DNA of 64,000 nucleotides from Bathynomus jamesi (lineage: Eukaryota; Arthropoda; Malacostraca; Isopoda; Cirolanidae): assembly GCA_023014485.1 (NCBI GenBank), contig JAJOZX010012241.1:1-64000 (forward strand), given 5' to 3'. The notes beneath the pieces are model-generated. The model ran no database searches and had not been told where the DNA came from. It was given only the letters and a program-made list of their open reading frames with translations. A program made the translations under genes and the position numbers. Below are positions 41,901 to 53,937 of this stretch, in pieces. Every line of letters starts with the position of its first letter. Position 1 is the stretch's first letter.

Positions 41901-44680
41901 TAGGTAATAGGTTGGGCCTATATGTCAAATAGGACTTCGAATAGGTAATAGGTTGGGCCTATATGTCAAATAGGACTTCGAATAGGTAATAGGTTGGGCC
42001 TATATGTCAAATAGGACTTCGAATAGGTAATAGGTTGGGCCTATATGTCAAATAGGACTTCGAATAGGTAATAGGTTGGGCCTATATGTCAAATAGGACT
42101 TCGAATAGGTAATAGGTTGGGCCTATATGTCAAATAGGACTTCGAATAGGTAATAGGTTGGGCCTATATGTCAAATAGGACTTCGAATAGGTAATAGGTT
42201 GGGCCTATATGTCAAATAGGACTTCGAATAGGTAATAGGTTGGGCCTATATGTCAAATAGGACTTCGAATAGGTAATAGGTTGGGCTATATGTCAAATAG
42301 GACTTCGAATAGGTAATAGGTTGGGCCTATATGTCAAATAGGACTTCGAATAGGTAATAGGTTGGGCCTATATGTCAAATAGGACTTCGAATAGGTAATA
42401 GGTTGGGCCTATATGTCAAATAGGACTTCGAATAGGTAATAGGTTGGGCCTATATGTCAAATAGGACTTCGAATAGGTAATAGGTTGGGCCTATATGTCA
42501 AATAGGACTTCGAATAGGTAATAGGTTGGGCCTATATGTCAAATAGGACTTCGAATAGGTAATAGGTTGGGCCTATATGTCAAATAGGACTTCGAATAGG
42601 TAATAGGTTGGGCCTATATGTCAAATAGGACTTCGAATAGGTAATAGGTTGGGCCTATATGTCAAATAGGACTTCGAATAGGTAATAGGTTGGGCCTATA
42701 TGTCAAATAGGACTTCGAATAGGTAATAGGTTGGGCCTATATGTCAAATAGGACTTCGAATAGGTAATAGGTTGGGCCTATATGTCAAATAGGACTTCGA
42801 ATAGGTAATAGGTTGGGCCTATATGTCAAATAGGACTTCGAATAGGTAATAGGTTGGGCCTATATGTCAAATAGGACTTCGAATAGGTAATAGGTTGGGC
42901 CTATATGTCAAATAGGACTTCGAATAGGTAATAGGTTGGGCCTATATGTCAAATAGGACTTCGAATAGGTAATAGGTTGGGCCTATATGTCAAATAGGAC
43001 TTCGAATAGGTAATAGGTTGGGCCTATATGTCAAATAGGACTTCGAATAGGTAATAGGTTGGGCCTATATGTCAAATAGGACTTCGAATAGGTAATAGGT
43101 TGGGCCTATATGTCAAATAGGACTTCGAATAGGTAATAGGTTGGGCCTATATGTCAAATAGGACTTCGAATAGGTAATAGGTTGGGCCTATATGTCAAAT
43201 AGGACTTCGAATAGGTAATAGGTTGGGCCTATATGTCAAATAGGACTTCGAATAGGTAATAGGTTGGGCCTATATGTCAAATAGGACTTCGAATAGGTAA
43301 TAGGTTGGGCCTATATGTCAAATAGGACTTCGAATAGGTAATAGGTTGGGCCTATATGTCAAATAGGACTTCGAATAGGTAATAGGTTGGGCCTATATGT
43401 CAAATAGGACTTCGAATAGGTAATAGGTTGGGCCTATATGTCAAATAGGACTTCGAATAGGTAATAGGTTGGGCCTATATGTCAAATAGGACTTCGAATA
43501 GGTAATAGGTTGGGCCTATATGTCAAATAGGACTTCGAATAGGTAATAGGTTGGGCCTATATGTCAAATAGGACTTCGAATAGGTAATAGGTTGGGCCTA
43601 TATGTCAAATAGGACTTCGAATAGGTAATAGGTTGGGCCTATATGTCAAATAGGACTTCGAATAGGTAATAGGTTGGGCCTATATGTCAAATAGGACTTC
43701 GAATAGGTAATAGGTTGGGCCTATATGTCAAATAGGACTTCGAATAGGTAATAGGTTGGGCCTATATGTCAAATAGGACTTCGAATAGGTAATAGGTTGG
43801 GCCTATATGTCAAATAGGACTTCGAATAGGTAATAGGTTGGGCCTATATGTCAAATAGGACTTCGAATAGGTAATAGGTTGGGCCTATATGTCAAATAGG
43901 ACTTCGAATAGGTAATAGGTTGGGCCTATATGTCAAATAGGACTTCGAATAGGTAATAGGTTGGGCCTATATGTCAAATAGGACTTCGAATAGGTAATAG
44001 GTTGGGCCTATATGTCAAATAGGACTTCGAATAGGTAATAGGTTGGGCCTATATGTCAAATAGGACTTCGAATAGGTAATAGGTTGGGCCTATATGTCAA
44101 ATAGGACTTCGAATAGGTAATAGGTTGGGCCTATATGTCAAATAGGACTTCGAATAGGTAATAGGTTGGGCCTATATGTCAAATAGGACTTCGAATAGGT
44201 AATAGGTTGGGCCTATATGTCAAATAGGACTTCGAATAGGTAATAGGTTGGGCCTATATGTCAAATAGGACTTCGAATAGGTAATAGGTTGGGCCTATAT
44301 GTCAAATAGGACTTCGAATAGGTAATAGGTTGGGCCTATATGTCAAATAGGACTTCGAATAGGTAATAGGTTGGGCCTATATGTCAAATAGGACTTCGAA
44401 TAGGTAATAGGTTGGGCCTATATGTCAAATAGGACTTCGAATAGGTAATAGGTTGGGCCTATATGTCAAATAGGACTTCGAATAGGTAATAGGTTGGGCC
44501 TATATGTCAAATAGGACTTCGAATAGGTAATAGGTTGGGCCTATATGTCAAATAGGACTTCGAATAGGTAATAGGTTGGGCCTATATGTCAAATAGGACT
44601 TCGAATAGGTAATAGGTTGGGCCTATATGTCAAATAGGACTTCGAATAGGTAATAGGTTGGGCCTATATGTCAAATAGGA
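39000..44680. repeat. 41-bp satellite array, about 138 copies
   Basis: The unit is ggcctatatgtcaaatagga followed by cttcgaataggtaataggttg. Copies are almost identical over 5.6 kb. Exceptions are single-base slips (for example near 39,209, 40,770, 41,713 and 42,286), a damaged unit near 41,083-41,098 and a 2-bp loss near 41,755. The period is not a multiple of three, so no open frame runs through it. It lies in the interior of BEL3. Confidence 0.97.
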
Positions 44681-45480
44681 CTTGGGGTGCCTATATGTCA
44701 AATAGGACTTGGGGTGCCTATATGTCAAATAGGACTTGGGGTGCCTATATGTCAAATAGGACTTGGGGTGCCTATGTCAAATAGGACTTGGGTGCCTATA
44801 TGTCAAATAGGACTTGGGGTGCCTATATGTCAAATAGGACTTGGGGTGCCTATATGTCAAATAGGACTTGGGGTGCCTATATGTCAAATAGGACTTGGGG
44901 TGCCTATATGTCAAATAGGACTTGGTGTGCCTATATGTCAAATAGGACTTGGTGTGCCTATATGTCAAATAGGACTTGGTGTGCCTATATGTCAAATAGG
45001 ACTTGGTGTGCCTATATGTCAAATAGGACTTGGTGTGCCTATATGTCAAATAGGACTTGGTGTGCCTATATGTCAAATAGGACTTGGTGTGCCTATATGT
45101 CAAATAGGACTTGGTGTGCCTATATGTCAAATAGGACTTGGTGTGCCTATATGTCAAATAGGACTTGGTGTGCCTATATGTCAAATAGGACTTGGTGCCT
45201 ATATGTCAAATAGGACTTGGTGTGCCTATATGTCAAATAGGACTTGGTGTGCCTATATGTCAAATAGGACTTGGTGTGCCTATATGTCAAATAGGACTTG
45301 GTGTGCCTATATGTCAAATAGGACTTGGTGTCCTATATGTCAAATAGGACTTGGTGTGCCTATATGTCAAAGGACTTGGTGTGCCTATATGTCAAATAGG
45401 ACTTGGTGTGCCTATATGTCAAATAGGACTTGGTGTGCCTATATGTCAAATAGGACTTGGTGTGCCTATGTCAAATAGGA
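44681..45480. repeat. 27-bp satellite derived from the 41-bp unit, about 29 copies
   Basis: The unit is tgcctatatgtcaaatagga followed by cttgggg or cttggtg. It is the 41-bp unit without its last third. The first nine or so copies carry ggggtg, the later ones ggtgtg. Because 27 is three times nine, frames of up to 263 codons run through it (PICQIGLGV repeated). These are period artefacts. Confidence 0.96.
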
Positions 45481-46147
45481 TTTGGAATAGGTTGGAATAG
45501 GGTGGAATAGGGTCACGAATAGGTGTTAGGTGGGTGTAGGTTTGAATTTGTGCATTTGCTTTAGGTCTTTGTGATGTTACAGTTCTGAATCGAATTTTGT
45601 GATGTTACAGTCTTATGAGTAAGTTAAATTGCTGAAATAAATTTTATAACCTACACCACAGGTTCAATTATAAATTAAGTGTTTTTAGTTAGGATAGGCC
45701 TAGAGTGTAAAGAGTAAGGCCTACTTTAAGACATAGGCCTATTATGTAAGGTAAAGTTAGGTGGGCCTACTAATTAGGCCTATTTTGTCGGCCTACTAAG
45801 TAAGCTTATGTTTGGGCCTATTATTTGATAGGACCTTAAATGAGTTAAGGCTGTTAAATTAACAAGGCTTTGTTTTGAGTTTGAAGAGTAGGACCTATTA
45901 AATAGGCTTAATGTTGTGGGCCTATTTTTTTTTTTTAGGACCAAAATTGAGTTATGCCTGTTAAATGAACAAGCCTTTGTTTTCGGTTAGTGTAAGGTAA
46001 AGGGATCGGTTCCCCACAGTTACAGGCCACCATATGAAAAAAACTATAGTGGGGTTACGGTTGAAATTGGGGTAGGCCTAATGAGCTAAGCCTAGCCACT
46101 GCGTGTCAGTATAAACTTTAGAGGGTTGTTCCCCACACGGGCCCCCA
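45481..46147. other. BEL3 leader region, no gene
   Basis: Decaying satellite-like text (gaatagggt repeats) up to about 45,530, then AT-rich sequence with many taggcct motifs. It should hold the primer-binding site next to 46,148 on the minus strand. The sequence there (tgggggcccgtgtgggg) is not a tRNA complement I can name. Confidence 0.5.
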
Positions 46148-46383
46148 TATGAAAAACTATAGGGCTATGGGTTGATTGCCTGTGCCCTCATCTGTTGGAA
46201 ATTTCCAGCAGACTTCAGTGGAGGTTACCGACAAAAGCCCTATGCTTTTCGTTAGAGAGTTATGAATATGTAGGTCTTTAAAGGACCTCTTTATATTTAA
46301 TTGATTACGGTAATTTAGCATTGGATTTGGGATGCCTAAATTAGACTGAAAATAATTTGCCTCACCTTATTTTTGATGGGTCC

Positions 46384-49300
46384 GGGGTCATTCCATGTCA
46401 AGTCAGCCACCTAAAACACACACCCCTTTCAATTTTGCTCATACTTGGCACAATAGCAGATATACATGCCAAACTTAAATTCCCAAATTATTAGAGCTGA
46501 CTGACCTTTGGTTACTGAGATACAAGGTCACAAAGTTGTGACATTTTGACCTTTTTTGCGTTAAATGACTATTTTCAAAATGGTGTAACTAAAAACTATT
46601 AAAGCTAGAGCATTGATTTTGGTCTCATTTTAAAGCTCTTTAGTAGCCCCTTGTTTATTGTCTCTTGTTAAATATCTCTACTGTGAAAAATAAAAAAATC
46701 CCTTCAAAAGTTGACCTTTGACCTTGAATAAAAAAAAAATACCTTCTCCTAAAAAATTCAATTTTTTTACATTAATACCTTGAGTCATGTACAACAAAAT
46801 CCCAAGAAGCTGTAAGTGGCTGATAACTAGTTCAATGTATAAAAAATAATGAATTCAAGCAACATTTTGAAAAAAGTCATTTTATACAAAAATTGTCAAA
46901 AAGTCATGACTTTGTGACCTTGTATGTCAGTAACCATTTTTGTCTAAGGTCAGCTCAATCTCTTACAAATACAACCCATATCTACATACTATCTGCAGCC
47001 TTCTACAAACAAGCAAATGCTTATTTTTAAATATTTGTTCTTTACCCACCTCACCTGTATGTTGTGCATGTATGTGATGGTTTTCAGTAGTTGACAAGAT
47101 TCTTGTGGGCCACCCAATTTATTGTGATTTCTAGAAGAGAAAACAATTTTTAATGTATACCTAGATAGCTACCTAATTAACAAATACAAGTAACATATTA
47201 AAATGTACATACAATATGTATAGGTATAGTGCTCATTGATTTCCATTTATCACAACTTAAAATGTATGCAGTGTATATATAGTTACATGACCATTTTAAT
47301 TTTGAATTCTTACCTTTCTGTGCTGTAGATCTGCCAAAGCTTTGGATGCCTTCAAAGTAACTTCTTTGCAAATCCTGTATGTTCGTCCATTAGTAGTAGA
47401 TGCCTCAACTTGTGTTAGAATATCTGAATATGGTAAGATTAATTCATCTGGTCGACCAGGATACACAAATGATGGGTTTGGGCCATGAGGATGAAGGAAT
47501 GTGACTTTTACTTCTCTATTCTCTGGTATCTTTTCCAGCACATATGCCACCCACCAATGGCCATCATATGCAGCAGTAACAAAACCATGTATTTTCTCCT
47601 CAGTCACAACTTCTTCCTTTTCAGTAACTTTCTCAATATTTGAATAATCTGATAATGAATAATGTTTAACCTTAAGAGAAGTCAATGAAACTGGCTGTAA
47701 ATGGTGTAATTTCTGTGTACCAGCAATAGTCCTTGCAGTTGAGTGTCTTTCTTGGAGAAGTTGGCTTTCCTCTTCATGCTCTTTATTGGTTGAAAAATGA
47801 CATTTTATATTTACAATATTTTCACTTGCAAATGTATATAACTGTTCTGCAGTAAGGATCTGTTCATCATAAGGTCGTTGTAGACTAGCTTTTGCAGCTA
47901 ATCTCTTAACTGTGCCTCCAACACCATCACAGGGTCCCTTTCCATGACTTGTTGCAAAAAAATTCCATTCTGCCTCAATTCCAAAATCATCTCTGTGATG
48001 GCAAAGATTCAAAAAGTTTTTGCAGTTCTTATACTGTCCTGCACACCCATCTGAAAAGTAAATTATTTTGTGGATGGAACCGATGGATGAGATATTATCT
48101 TTTAGGAATTTTATCAGATGCTTTTGAAACAAATGTACAGCAACTGTGTTATGGATGTTACACTCTGAAATAATAACAAAGCTAAGGTGAGCAATCTCAT
48201 CTTCCTTTTTATAGTAAATAACAAATGGATGTAGAGTAGCCATCTCATTGTTCCAGTGAAAGCTCTGAACCTCATCTTGAAGAATAAAGGAATAATTTTC
48301 AGCAAAATCACACACAGCAAGGACCTCACCATCTTTCAAAGACATTTTTGTTTCACGGTAATAAGTTGCTTGCATCTTTGTCTTGAAGTCATGTATCTGG
48401 TATTCTTTCAGTTGGTTACAGAATTGGTCAATATATTCATCTGTATTCAGTTCTACTGATTCAAGATTTGACCGATCTGTATTGGTCCACTTTTTAAAAT
48501 TTATGATATCAATGAAGTTGTTTGTAAATATGTCCAGTAGTCTGTTTTTTAAATCTGATGGATCTCCACATTGTTCACATTGTCTGAGGCAGCATTGTGA
48601 GGCAGGATTGCCCATAAAGGCAACACAATGACGTACATTCTTAATAGGTGTGTCATCATTTGCAGTTAGTTTTTCTAATTCAGCTCCTACAAACATAAGT
48701 TTGGCATTCTGATGAATTGTACAGACACATACTGAGTGAGTTCCTGTTGCTCCAGCAATAACACACTGCTTTGGACGCAATTCTGCAAATTTACTGAATC
48801 CCACCTTAACCAAAGGATTTCTTTCTTTGAAAATATGATAGGCTTCTTTTAAATTGCAAAGTAAAAGATGCTTTTGCAAATGTATCCTTCCTCTTTCATT
48901 GTCAATGATACTACAATAGTCTTTCTTTCCTGGCATTGTTCTACTGATGTCTTCTGAAAGATAAAATGCTTTAATAGCGTCAACAGTATCCTGTTTAATT
49001 CTTTTCCCACCCTTTGGATTTGGGTCTGAAAGGACACCTTTTTCTTCAACTATTTTTTTAGCAATAGATGCTGTATGCCTTGTTGTGTTAAATTCTGAAG
49101 CAATTTTCCTAATGCTCCAACTTTTGGGCAATACAGTGAGGATTTTTATTTTATCACTTCTTTTAGTATTTTCATTTTTGAATTTTTCCTTGAGTTGATT
49201 TATTATTTCTAAACAGTCTACATCTCCAGATGGCTCCTTAAATTGTGAGTCAGAAATCTCTTTTCCTGCAACTGTTTCCATTCTCTTCTTAACTGTCTCT

Positions 49301-50575
49301 GTCACCTTGCTTAGTTTTTTAGCTCCATATGACTTTTGCTCTACAAGCTTTCTCTTTTTTATGGGTGATTCACCAATTGAAACAAAAGAAGCATTCAAAG
49401 TACACATCTCATGGTTTTGCTCTGAAGTTGATGCATCACTATTGTCAACATTTTCAAGATCTTCAGGTGGTTCACTACTACAAGAAGAATCATCATTTAT
49501 GTCTGAATTCAAAGTGCCTATTCCTTTCTCAGGCAAGGACTCAAGATGTTCTCTACACTGCTTACAAAGTCTGTGATGTAGTGTTAAGTGCAGATCGGGA
49601 AACTTATTTACAAGTTCCTGTGGTACAATTCTCAAACTCTTCTTTCGACACTGACCTTTGTGACGCAGCAAAGGATCAGCACACTTCTGTTTCAGTTTTA
49701 AATGTTCCATGTTTGTACTCTGAAATCACAAAAGCACAAAGAAAATCCTGAAAAGAAAACAATGAACAATTAATGAATTATTAAATAAATTTTTATACAT
49801 GTATTTAGTAAAAATAAATTAACTTTAACTTGAAGTCAGGAGTCAACTCTGTAAAGTTGACAGTACTTATATACTAGTTGGGCCTTTGGATCAGCGCTAC
49901 TCCAGTAGATTTGGGGCTGTCGAGGGGTTTAACCCTGGTTGTCTTTTAAAAGACTTCTTTTGGCACAGGTCACAAAAAGGTTTTTGAACTAATAATGTTA
50001 AGTTGAACTAAGTCTTCACTGACACTATATCAGAACAGAACTTTTAAATAAATGAACTGACAAAAAAAATCTAAAATTGAAGAATGATGCCAACTTCATT
50101 TATTTTTTATACATTGAACTAGTTATCAGCCACTTACAGCTTCTTGGGATTTTGTTGTACATGACTCAAGGTATTAATGTAAAAAAATTGAATTTTTTAG
50201 GAGAAGGTATTTTTTTTTTATTCAAGGTCAAAGGTCAACTTTTGAAAGGATTTTTTTATTTTTCACAGTAGAGATATTTAGCAAGAGACAATAAACATGG
50301 GGCTACTAAAGAGCTTTAAAATGAGACCAAACTCAATGCTCTAGCTTTAATAGTTTTTTAGTTACACCGTTTTGAAAATAGTCATTTAACGCAAAAAAGG
50401 TCAAAATGTCACAACTTTGTGACCTTGTATCTCAGTAACCAAAGGTCAGTCAGCTCTAATAATTTGGGAATTTAAGTTTGGCATGTATATCTGCTATTGT
50501 GCCAAGTATGAGCAAAATTGAAAGGGGTGAGTGCAAAAAGTGCCATTTTGTGGCTGAGTTCACATGGAATGACCC
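46384..50575 (-). mobile_element. Young DNA transposon with 475-bp TIRs and 804-codon transposase
   Basis: The ends GGGGTCATTCCATGTCAAG (46,384) and CATGGAATGACCC (to 50,575) start inverted repeats of about 477 bp (to about 46,860 and from about 50,097). The 4-bp duplication gtcc is perfect and the intact target can be read in the other LTR of BEL3. Both the duplication length and the tip GGGTCATTCCA agree with the old transposon at 33,606-61,206. Sola-type elements are known for 4-bp duplications, but I cannot assign the superfamily without a search. Confidence 0.92.
47296..49710 (-). CDS. Putative DDE transposase with SDGCAGQYKN block, intact
   Basis: 804 codons without a break. Cysteine pairs lie near residues 10-21 (KCADPLLRHKGQCRKK) and 49-52 (LCKQC). 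An acidic stretch is at 69-95 and a helix-turn-helix-like SWSIRKIASEFNTTRHTAS at 197-215. ELRPKQCVIAGATGTHSVCV and CVCTIHQN come next, then a cysteine cluster CCLRQCEQC at 373-381. Candidate catalytic blocks are VCDFAENYSF (Asp468), YFSDGCAGQYKN (Asp554) and EWNFFATSHGKGPCDGVGG (579-599, with Glu581 and Asp595). A C-terminal domain follows. I infer that it mobilises its own element; the family is widespread in invertebrate genomes but I know of no characterised member. The start at 49,710 lies just after a tgatttcag acceptor-like site at about 49,720, so an upstream non-coding exon is possible. Confidence 0.85.
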   Translation of the reverse strand: MEHLKLKQKCADPLLRHKGQCRKKSLRIVPQELVNKFPDLHLTLHHRLCKQCREHLESLPEKGIGTLNSDINDDSSCSSEPPEDLENVDNSDASTSEQNHEMCTLNASFVSIGESPIKKRKLVEQKSYGAKKLSKVTETVKKRMETVAGKEISDSQFKEPSGDVDCLEIINQLKEKFKNENTKRSDKIKILTVLPKSWSIRKIASEFNTTRHTASIAKKIVEEKGVLSDPNPKGGKRIKQDTVDAIKAFYLSEDISRTMPGKKDYCSIIDNERGRIHLQKHLLLCNLKEAYHIFKERNPLVKVGFSKFAELRPKQCVIAGATGTHSVCVCTIHQNAKLMFVGAELEKLTANDDTPIKNVRHCVAFMGNPASQCCLRQCEQCGDPSDLKNRLLDIFTNNFIDIINFKKWTNTDRSNLESVELNTDEYIDQFCNQLKEYQIHDFKTKMQATYYRETKMSLKDGEVLAVCDFAENYSFILQDEVQSFHWNNEMATLHPFVIYYKKEDEIAHLSFVIISECNIHNTVAVHLFQKHLIKFLKDNISSIGSIHKIIYFSDGCAGQYKNCKNFLNLCHHRDDFGIEAEWNFFATSHGKGPCDGVGGTVKRLAAKASLQRPYDEQILTAEQLYTFASENIVNIKCHFSTNKEHEEESQLLQERHSTARTIAGTQKLHHLQPVSLTSLKVKHYSLSDYSNIEKVTEKEEVVTEEKIHGFVTAAYDGHWWVAYVLEKIPENREVKVTFLHPHGPNPSFVYPGRPDELILPYSDILTQVEASTTNGRTYRICKEVTLKASKALADLQHRKVRIQN

Positions 50576-51146
50576 GTCCTTGGTTTGCTTCGATGTAGGG
50601 CGTTACAGTCTTCTTCGATGTAGGGCCGTTACGATGGAGCCTACACTGCGAGTTGACACTTTGTTACTAATATAGGCAATCACTAATTAAACCCCTGAAG
50701 GAATAGGCCTATCCTTTTATAGTCATTAGGTTTTATATTATAAGGAATTCACTCAGAACTTTAGGGAAGACAAAAACACATCTTCCCTGTTTAAAGCGTT
50801 TGCTGTAACATAAACAGCCCTGAGGCTACTCCTTTAATATATCTTCATATTTTAGTATAAATTACTGATTTGGCAAAGGTTGTTGACTCTATCTCTTGTA
50901 TTTTGCATGGGTTAGCAAATGGGAATTCACGTGAAAGAAATGAAGGTTTCTCGTGGTTATGCAGACCCGACGCCTACATACGGTTTCTATGTATGTATGT
51001 ATGTATGGCAATCATTTCATTCCCATTAGGCTAGGTCGCCAATTTTGTATAGATATTTAATTCAATTAATTAATAATTTATATTTAATTATGAAGTAAAG
51101 GTATCACATACGATACCATGTTGTAAACGCGTATAGTTTTTCCATA

Positions 51147-51640
51147 GGCTGACACTTCAAATTCTTTCATAATTCTTTCTCTGGACCAGGTTTTACCAAT
51201 TGGAAGTAGTGTTAGAATTTGTATCTTTTCTTGTCTGGTACTAGTTTTACACTTTTCTTTCAGTTCCTCTATCATATGCTGATAACACTTTTCTTCCTCA
51301 CTCTCTATAGGTTTCTCCGCTTCCTCATCCAAAATGCTAGGCGTCATATGAAGTACTTTTGACAACTTTGATTTTGTTGATGTTTCAATTTGCTTTAGTT
51401 TCCTTTTCGCGTAAAACTTTCGATCTCTTGCTCTTACATACTTAATGGGTGAGCATTCTAGTGAACCTAACGTTTCGTCAAATGTCTCGTTAACTATTTC
51501 TTCTTGAACATATTCATCACTACCCGAGTCTTTTTCATCTTCAATCGTCTTGGCTCTAGAGAAGCATGTTGAGCAAAGTTTCTGTCCTGGTATCAGATTC
51601 AGTCTAGTTGCTGTGTCTTTGTCAATAATTTGTAGTGATT
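51147..51640 (-). pseudogene. Transposase of the old transposon, exon 2 start
   Basis: Starts after a ttatttgcag acceptor (51,650-51,641) and reads SLQIIDKDTATRLN, PGQKLCSTCFSRA, an acidic stretch, LECSPIKYVRARDRKFYAKR, then CYQHMIEELKEKCKTSTRQE and IQILTLLPIGKTWSRERIMK, which match residues 30-207 of the 804-codon relative. It is broken by BEL3 at 51,146. The open frame that continues to 51,084 reads into the LTR. Frames agree from 51,640 to 51,147 apart from possible small changes near 51,370. Confidence 0.83.
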
Positions 51641-51749
51641 CTGCAAATAAAGTAGGGTAATGTAAACTCTAAACACATTGGAAAATAATTTTAAAACCTC
51701 AACATTTGGTTATAGGCTATTCGTATAAAATATTCAAAACATATGCATT
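51641..51749. other. Remnant of the transposase intron, left of BEL2
   Basis: AT-rich sequence between the acceptor and the BEL2 insertion point. Its last five bases, gcatt at 51,745-51,749, recur at 58,184-58,188. Confidence 0.75.
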
Positions 51750-52411
51750 GTTAGAATTAAAATTTTGTTTTAACCCAACAGTATTTGAATACTAAACTAT
51801 TATTTATTAACACTAAATTAAGCTTATGAATTACTTACCGAATCATAAATTAAATCCCAAAAAATAATATTGATTCCCGCTGATAGAAATTTTATGCTAT
51901 CAGAGGGTTAAACTTGTTTATAGTTTAACACCCTCTTTAGTTGGTAGTAATTGTCTTATTCTATGAAAACAAAATAAACCATTACCTTAGTAGTTTTAAT
52001 TGTAAACACTTTACCTTGATAATACTTGAATATAAAGAAGATTGATTGCCTGTTTTCTGAAAGGGAAATGTTATACCAAACAGCCTTATAACAGCCTAAT
52101 TTGAAATAGATGATTGAATTTAAACATAAATGCAATTTAATACACTTTACTATGATACACCGATCAAACCTGAAGAAAAAAACCAGCAACACAGTTAGCT
52201 GAACAAATTTGAATCAGAATTCTTCTATAACCTCACTATTCAGTGCTTTGAAACCAATTAAACCAGCAGATTTTAACGAGGCAACCGGAACGGTTTATGG
52301 TTGTAGTGGTTTGAAAATACGGAATATATATCCGTACAGAAGTCGAACCAACCTTTGTTAAATTAATGGATATGATTCACTATAATGAGAAATAAGAAAA
52401 TAAATCTAATA
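51750..52411 (-). repeat. BEL2 3' LTR
   Basis: On the minus strand it starts TATTAGATTT after a cgggaggt polypurine-like tract (52,412-52,420) and ends TTCTAAC. Nearly identical to 57,523-58,183. Confidence 0.9.
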
Positions 52412-52554
52412 ACCTCCCGACGGAGAAACTGCAATTTAAAATCTAAAATTGCAGTAAGTCTTAAATTTTGATATGACACCCACCACCAAATAATTTTTTT
52501 TGTATTTTTTTAAACTTTTTTCAACCCATAACCATCTTAAATCTAATGTTAATC

Positions 52555-53935
52555 CTAATTGTTTTCCCTATTTAGTAGGTCCTTGAGCCTCTGTTTGCAA
52601 TGAATTGCAGCTTTCCTAGTGGGTCTTAAATTAGGTTTTTCTTTTTGAACATCTTTCGAATTTGGAAGGTCTTGACGAGCACCATTATGAGTAATCGAGA
52701 TTTCTAATGGATACAGGTGACAAATAGGATAATTTAAAACTTCGTTATCTGATCTCTTGAGTTGAACACTTCTGACTTTGTCATCATTGCCTACAAACAA
52801 ATGCAGGATGCGTCCCATCCGCCAAAAGGGTCTGGTTTTAGTAGTTGATTTAATCAAGACCACATCGCCAACTTTGATGCGATTAACCCAGTCTGATTCG
52901 TATAAATCTCGACTATGTTCTCGAAGACTCAACAGGTACTCCTCATACCACCACTGTCTAAATTGAGAATACTTTTTGTTCAATAACTCAAACGATTTGT
53001 TGAGTTCGTTATGAGTAGGGGGATTTTGTGACCATAAAGGGTCATCATCAGTTTCAAACTTGAATACCAAAGATTCCTTTTGGTGTTTAAGGAATGAATT
53101 AGGCGTTAAGCTTGATAATTCAGTCTCTGACGAGACGTATGTTAGCGGACGAGAGTTCACAGCGTTTTGAATGCTAGTTAGCAAGGTCAGTAGATCGAAA
53201 TGATCTAGAACAGAACGCCCAATGGTTTTGAAAAGGCAGCTTTTCACTACTCGAATGAGACGCTCCCAAGCAGATCCCATCCAGGCTGAATAAACTGGAA
53301 GCCGGATGTGTTTGATACCACTGGCTCGCATGTGCTCTTGAAATTCGTTAGAATTTAAAGTCTTCTAATGCCTTACCACCTTGAATGAAACTTTTAGCAT
53401 TGTCGCTGTAAACTCTGTCGCAAACACCATATAGATTAGTGAATCTCTGGAATGAGAGCAAGAAAGATTTGGTACTCATATCAGGAAGCAGATCTAAATG
53501 TATGGCTCTTATGTGAAGACAAGTATAGAGCAAAATAAATCGTTTGACAGTTTTTCCTGAGTCAGGGTCTTTGACCCAAACGTGACCTGTGAAGTCAACC
53601 CCAACATGTTTATAGGGAGTGAACAAACGCATCTGATGCTTAGGGAAATTGGTGAATTTGGGATACTTGTAAGAAAATTGATTGTATTTTCTGCAAGTAA
53701 TGCAACTTGAAATGATACGCTTGATAGTTTGTCTTGCACTAGTGATCCAAAACCCCTGCAAGCGTAGCATTGTTAAGGTGGATTGAATACCTAAATGCTT
53801 GCATCTAGAGTGACAATCTCGAACTATTAATTCAGTGAAGTGATGATGTTTACCAAGTAATATGGGATTTATGATGTCATAATCATACACGTTTGTTCTT
53901 GAAAGTCTGCCCTTGGTTCGAATCAATCTGACTTT
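52555..53935 (-). pseudogene. BEL2 integrase
   Basis: Zinc-binding blocks HHFTELIVRDCHSRCKHLG and CITCRKYNQF are followed by the catalytic core: Asp in HVGVDFTGHVWVK, Asp in VYSDNAKSF, Glu in AWMGSAWERLIRVVK. The C-terminal region has VLIKSTTKTRPFWRMGR and CHLYPLEISITHNG. A frameshift near 53,340 lies between the second Asp and the Glu, and another separates it from RNase H near 53,932. Integrase would insert the cDNA; this copy cannot make it whole. Confidence 0.9.
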
Positions 53936-53937
53936 GT

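Larger units (their letters stand above)
36694..51146 (-). mobile_element. BEL/Pao retrotransposon BEL3, interior replaced by satellite
   Basis: Two direct LTRs (36,694-37,505, and 46,148-51,146 with a 4.2-kb insertion) enclose pol remnants and tandem repeats. The host tetramer ggct stands at 36,690-36,693 and 51,147-51,150. The insertion point lies inside exon 2 of the old transposase: the codons on the two sides continue each other when BEL3 and one ggct are removed. The coding capacity is almost gone; 38,395-45,480 is satellite. Confidence 0.85.
46148..51146 (-). repeat. BEL3 5' LTR, split by a transposon
   Basis: LTR parts 46,148-46,383 and 50,580-51,146 together match 36,694-37,505 with few differences. 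The intervening element carries a duplication of gtcc (46,380-46,383, 50,576-50,579). Confidence 0.9.

Noticed and set aside
44687..45478. 263-codon open frame with nine-residue repeats as a structural protein gene
   Set aside because: The frame exists because the 27-bp unit is a multiple of three. Similar frames are open in other registers and on the other strand, and it ends where the array ends.
39000..45480. CRISPR-like array of regularly spaced repeats
   Set aside because: The units abut without unique spacers, and the context is eukaryotic retroelement. It is a satellite.
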